Assembly (NCBI RefSeq): GCF_001625215.2
Contig: NC_030387.2
Coordinates: 38,463,606 to 38,527,605, forward strand
DNA: 64,000 nt
Direction: 5' to 3'
From: Daucus carota subsp. sativus
Taxonomy: Eukaryota > Streptophyta > Magnoliopsida > Apiales > Apiaceae
Shown here: piece after piece, positions 59,691-64,000 of the stretch
How positions within the stretch are numbered: position 1 is the stretch's first letter
Layout: each line of letters opens with the position of its first letter
Translations under genes and position numbers: made by a program
Notes under the pieces: generated by a model
What the model saw: the letters and a program-made list of their open reading frames with translations, nothing else
Told to the model about the DNA's origin: nothing
Databases searched by the model: none

Positions 59691-61653
59691 CTACTCTGTT
59701 GTAAACCTGTAGACCATAATGTGCTCATAAGTGGCCCCTGGATTTACAATCTGTGAAGGAAAATTTGGCTGATTCACGGCATCAGGAAATCCTTGAGTCT
59801 CCAGGCAAAGTCCAGCGTGCTTGTGATAAATAAACCCGAATTTGCCCTTCACACTGGCTATCATGTTACTGGTATAGAACTGAACTCCTGGTTGATTAGT
59901 CCAGAGCTCCATCTTTCGCCCGGATTTACTGTCATGAACCATAGCAACCTTGTTAAAATGCTTCTTACTGGTGCCATCTAGCACATAATTGATATCATAT
60001 CCGTCTGAAAGTTCACTGATTCTGCTTCCAATCTCACGGGCCTGTAGGAAATCATACGCTGTCCCTGCCACAGGCACAATTTGGCCTGTAGGAATCAAGT
60101 GTTTATTAACCGGGGTGATCTTGGATGCTAATAGTTGAATGGTGTGTGACAGAATGTCACCGCTGTTATGCCCTGCCAGATTCCAGTAAGTGTGTGAAGC
60201 TAGGTTTATCGGAGTGGCCTTGTTCTTAGGCTTTGCTTTCATTTTAATCGCCAGCTTATCTGTATCCATCAACATGTATGTAACTTCGACTGAAACATCA
60301 CCAGGGAATCCTGTTCCATTAAAAACAATTCCAAATCTTAAACCAAGATACCTCAAATCAACAACGAAATCGATACAATCAAGAATCTACAAGAGTAAAT
60401 ACCATCTTCACCATCCGGGCTGTTGTAAGTGAATGTAATATGGCTATTCGCCTGGTAATCTTCAACTGTCCATACCATCTTGCTGAATCCCTTTTTACCA
60501 CCTGGCATTTTATCCCGCATTTCATTATCCGAATATCTGATAAAAATAAATAAAAATTCTACCTTGCTTGAATAGTATGTACCATGGAGAGTGTTATTGC
60601 CATCATTAGCCGACAAATGATACACAACACCGTTCAGAGTAAAACGAGCGTTTCCAATCCTGTTAGCCACACGCCCCACAAGAGCACCGAAGTATGTTGT
60701 ACCATTCTGTATAACAAACAAATCACTCATTAAACCATAATATCAATTCTTCGAATCATTCGAATATGCTACCAGCAATATACGTGAAACTTGTTTAGTT
60801 TTCTCTTGATGATCATAGATAAAAGAAGCATCACATTCTATATCAGATTAATAATTCTTTTAGTATTTTTCCGACAAGTCATTCATTTTCTTCTGAAAAT
60901 GACTGTAAACTGATTTAACCAATCGGGTTTATTATTAAAGTGTCCACCATTCTCTCCAAAAACTACCATGTGACTACCCGATCTCCATGAATACTCATTT
61001 TAGCCACCAGAATCACTATATATATCATTATGTTAAATCTTGAAAAATAATTAACGAAAAGCTTAATGAAATCCTAAGCAGCAAATGATGTCGAGTAACA
61101 AGGATTACAAAAAACAACTAGAAGCAAAGATTATAAAGAAATATAGAAAGATTGTAGTAAACACATAATCTATTTGTTAACTATTTCATTAATATTTTTT
61201 CAAGATTTAACGGAATGATATATAAAATGATTATAATGGTTTAAACGAGAACGGTGGACACTAGTACTATGATATAATACCTTGACCAATCTAACCAAAT
61301 TGTAATTGTCTGAAACAAACAGTAAAAAAGTACAGAAGAAACCTACAGAGTAATCCTTAATGGAGTCATAACCAAGCACCACATCATCAAATTTGCCTGA
61401 AAAACAACATACAAACTATCAAACCATCATATTAATATAAATTAACATACTTAATCATTCTTTTTTCCGGAATAAAAAACAAACCGTTTCTATCAGGGAG
61501 CATGACAGACAAAACAGTAGCACCATAGTTGGTAACCTTGATCGAAAAATCGCCTTTTTTCAGTTCATAAATACCGATATCTCCTCCTCTACTCAGTTGA
61601 ATCAAGAGATTAAACACTAAAAACACCAGCATTGATGATGAGAGCAGAGCCAT
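59691..61653 (-). CDS. Aldose 1-epimerase (galactose mutarotase), secreted-type plant form
   Basis: Five exons on the minus strand (61485-61653, 61347-61396, 60583-60706, 60403-60501, 59691-60310) encode 353 residues. The enzyme interconverts alpha and beta anomers of aldoses such as galactose and glucose. Residues 1-24 form a signal peptide (MALLSSSMLVFLVFNLLIQL), so the protein probably enters the secretory path. Family marks: TNYGATVLSVMLPDRNG, TYFGALVGRVANRIGNARF, NNTLHGGKKGFSKMVW, INLASHTYWNLAGH with the catalytic His at 187, QFYTSN and LETQGFPDAVNQPNFP with the catalytic Glu at 318. The intron between exons 3 and 4 is only 81 bp. All phases agree. The start at 61653 is chosen because the signal peptide begins there. 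A tandem relative lies immediately upstream at 62325. Confidence 0.94.
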
Positions 61654-62324
61654 AAAGCAGAATGAAAGTGTGTATCTCTTTATTTTGACACAGTCTTGGC
61701 AAGGATGAGTGTGTTTTGTGAGAGCTGGTTTGTCAGTTGTAACAAACAAGCGATTTTGGATATATATGATTATAAAAGGCTGAGCCTTAGCCATAGGCAT
61801 CAAAATTCGAACATGACAAACGTGATATGCCACTATAAAAAAGCAATTTTGATAATATAGTAACTCACATTTGTTGGCATGCTTGCCAAAGTTAGAATAA
61901 TGTAACGTAGAGTATTTAGGATTTAAGTATTTCAAAATTCTTGATTATGATGGGATTTTATATAACATAAAATATAATCAACAATATCACATAATCCATC
62001 ATTAAAAAAACCATCATAATATACAATCCTAATTGAATATCTCAAGATTTTGATACAATTTTTGAAATTCGAGCTGAAAACACCTGAATTTCATGAGTGA
62101 ATTTTTTTTTTTAAAATCCCAATTAATTATACTCCAACACGTAAACAATGATATTTTTACGTCTTTCGTTTTTGACACAATAAACTTAAAAATGTCTTTA
62201 AAATATTAAGTGAAACTATTATTTTCATATACTTTGAATTATTTAGAAAATAAAACTGACATATGTCCCAACAAAAAGAAAACTACTTGGAAGAAGAAAG
62301 ACAAAGCTAGACAAAAGCTTCATT
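61654..62324. other. Gap between the tandem epimerase genes
   Basis: Promoter region of the downstream epimerase and 3' flank of the second copy. AT-rich, with no gene and no clear element seen. Confidence 0.4.
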
Positions 62325-63044
62325 CTACTCTGCTGTAAACCTATAGAGCATAATGTGCTCATAAGTCTCCCCTGGACTCACAATTTGTGAAGGGAAATTC
62401 GGCTGATTTACTGCATCAGGGAATCCCTGAGTCTCCAAGGCCAGCCCAGCGTACTTCTGATAAAAAGACCCTGATTTTCCCTTCACATTGGCTATCATAT
62501 TACTGGTATAAAACTGAACTCCTGGTTGATTAGTCCAGAGCTCCATCTTTCGCCCTGATTTACTGTCGTGAACTACAGCAGCCTTGTGAAAATGCTTCTT
62601 ACCCGTGCCATCGAGCACATAATTGATGTCATATCCATCTGCAAGTTCAAGGATTTTGCTTCCAATCTCACGGGCCTTTAGGAAATCATATGCAGTCCCT
62701 GCCACGGGCACGATCTGGCCTGTAGGAATCAAGTCTTTATTGACCGGGGTGATCTTGGATGCTAATAGTTGAATGGTGTGTGACAGAATGTCACCGCTGT
62801 TATGCCCTGCCAGATTCCAGTAAGTGTGTGAAGCCAGGTTTATCGGAGTGGCCTTGTTCTTAGGCTTCGCTTTCATTCTCAGAGCCAGCTTATTCGTACC
62901 AATCAACATGTATGTAACTTCCACCGAAACATCACCAGGGAATCCTGTTTCATCAAAAATTACACTTTCTTAAAACAAGATATCTCAATTCAACAACAAA
63001 ATCGATACAATCAAGAATCTACAAGATTAACTACCAACATTATA

Positions 63045-63502
63045 CACCCTCTGTTTTGAAATACTCCCTCTGTTTTTTTATATGACGCTTTGACTTTTGG
63101 CACACACTTTTAAGTGCTTTGACCGGGTAGTTAAAAATATTATTTTTTGAATTTTCTTTTTCTGAATAATAATATATAATCAAAATTTTTATTCAGAAAA
63201 AGAAAATTTAAAAAATAATATTTTTAACTACCCGGTCAAAGCATTTAAAAATGTGTGCCAAAAGTCAAAGCGTCATATAAAAAAAAACAGAGGGAGTATA
63301 AGTCTGCTTGACTTTTTTGCACGCGGTTTTAAAATCTTTGACCACATGTTAAAATTTATTATTTTTGAAAATTTTCTTTTTTGAATAAAAATATATGATT
63401 GATATTATTATTCAGAAGAAAAAAATTCAAAAATAATGATTTTAAACATGCGGTCAAAAAACTTAAAAAATCAAACGACTGATATTTCAAAACGGAGAGG
63501 AG
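63045..63502. mobile_element. Outer Stowaway-like MITE, split by an inner one
   Basis: The ends CACCCTCTGTTTTGAAATA and TATTTCAAAACGGAGAGGAG are inverted repeats flanked by TA (63043-63044, 63503-63504). The element is interrupted by the MITE at 63064-63296; the interior resumes at 'taagtctgcttgactt'. Confidence 0.8.
63064..63296. mobile_element. Inner Stowaway-like MITE
   Basis: 233-bp near-palindrome, from CTCCCTCTGTTTTTTTATAT to its inverse ending AACAGAGGGAG, with TA on both sides (63062-63063, 63297-63298). It shares 'tgacttttggcacaca' with 30315-30549. The arms match almost base for base, suggesting a recent insertion. Confidence 0.88.
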
Positions 63503-63607
63503 TACTTCTTAAAATTCTTCAATTCAACAACAAAATCGATACAATCAAGAATACGAGAGTAAATACCATCTTCGCCATCCTTGCTGTTGTAAGTGAAAGT
63601 AACATGG

Positions 63608-64000
63608 TGTTGATAGAGGAATTTGGTAATCAACAAAGATGAGGTTCATGGCCGGAATCAAGATCCGTGACGGTGGTTTTGGTCGCCGGAGAGTGGTGGT
63701 TGTTTGTTTGAGGGTGGCTGAGATCAAGGGAATATATTTCTGCTCTCGTTCTCACAACTCTCGATATATCCCCTTGATGTGCCTACGTACCCCTTTATAT
63801 AGGGGATCAAGCCGTACGTAGTTCTATAGAACCAAGACTCCTAGTTTGATCAGGACTAGGCCTCTTGGGGATAAGACCAACCGTGGGTCGGAGACTTATC
63901 ACTTAGAGTTCTACTCCAGTTAGAAGTAAGCCTTGAGACAACTACCTTAGAATCCTAGTCCAAGTACATCACGGATACGGCATCACCTCCACTACGAGAG
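63608..64000 (+). mobile_element. Probable LTR (retrotransposon fossil), left edge only
   Basis: Begins TGTTGATAGAGG directly after epimerase exon 4 sequence, with TG as expected for an LTR start and CATGG (63603-63607) as the candidate 5-bp target duplication. A TATA-like core (TTTATATAGGGG, about 63792-63803) sits in an LTR-like position. No protein-coding part is in view. It runs off the window, so family, length and age cannot be told. Confidence 0.5.

Larger units (their letters stand above)
62988..63559. repeat. Direct repeat of about 37 bp flanking the nested MITEs
   Basis: 'tcaattcaacaacaaaatcgatacaatcaagaat' occurs at about 62988-63021 and again at about 63519-63552. The neighbour gene has one copy of this intron sequence near 60354-60387. 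The MITE block lies between the two copies. Confidence 0.85.
62325..63607 (-). pseudogene. Second aldose 1-epimerase copy, interrupted in exon 4
   Basis: Exon 5 (62325-62944, 620 bp) is intact and exactly the same length as exon 5 of the neighbour, with the same ASHTYWNLAGH and LETQGFPDAVNQPNFP active-site motifs. The two predicted proteins are very similar, with changes such as LALETQ for LCLETQ. The intron upstream is enlarged by nested MITEs and an internal duplication. Only the last 41 bases of exon 4 (63567-63607, encoding HVTFTYNSKDGED) remain before the sequence changes to what looks like an LTR. Exons 1-3 would lie beyond the window or are lost. It is therefore probably a disrupted copy, although splicing out of the insert cannot be excluded. 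Confidence 0.75.

Overview
This window looks like nuclear DNA of a dicot plant. The sequence is AT-rich, the genes are sparse and split by GT-AG introns, and the proteins match plant families closely, including a photosystem I antenna protein, a NAC factor with a miR164 site, an atypical bHLH and an alpha-expansin. Many short DNA transposons fill the spaces. An Apiales species such as carrot would fit, but that is only a guess from the repeat content.

Left part (1-15.4 kb): a probable end of a long-LTR Ty3/gypsy-like fossil (to about 2571); a partial duplicate of a lipoate-ligase gene (about 3163-3640); a CML-type EF-hand gene (4426-5022); a Helitron-like element (6044-7598); two Stowaway MITEs; a probable hAT remnant; the intact four-exon lipoate/octanoate ligase-family gene (10612-13005); and LHCA4 (14434-15377, minus), whose upstream region carries GATA/I-box repeats and a G-box.

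Middle (15.4-42 kb): a roughly 450-bp segment present twice downstream of an alpha-expansin gene (17856-18788, minus); a 183-bp tandem duplication; a 556-bp foldback MULE; an MPO1/DUF962 gene (23762-25698) with one base missing relative to the family frame in exon 3; a 9-kb gene-free stretch full of MITEs; a NAC transcription factor with a miR164 site (34988-36251); and a PIN4/parvulin-14 type prolyl isomerase (39953-41674).

Right part (42-64 kb): a hAT MITE; a PRE/ILI-type atypical bHLH gene (48211-49405) with a hAT MITE in its intron; a tRNA-related SINE-like sequence; foldback elements and a Helitron 3' end; VPS29 of the retromer (55986-58788) with a complete Tourist-like MITE in intron 1; and two tandem aldose 1-epimerase genes on the minus strand. 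The first (59691-61653) is complete. The second (62325 onward) has nested Stowaway MITEs in its last intron and is interrupted in exon 4 by what looks like an LTR that runs off the window.

The genes are unrelated housekeeping and regulatory loci and do not form a pathway cluster. I found no rRNA or tRNA gene, no CRISPR array, and no convincing new biological system. The most notable signals are structural: gene fragments, nested transposons, long palindromes and one frame break.
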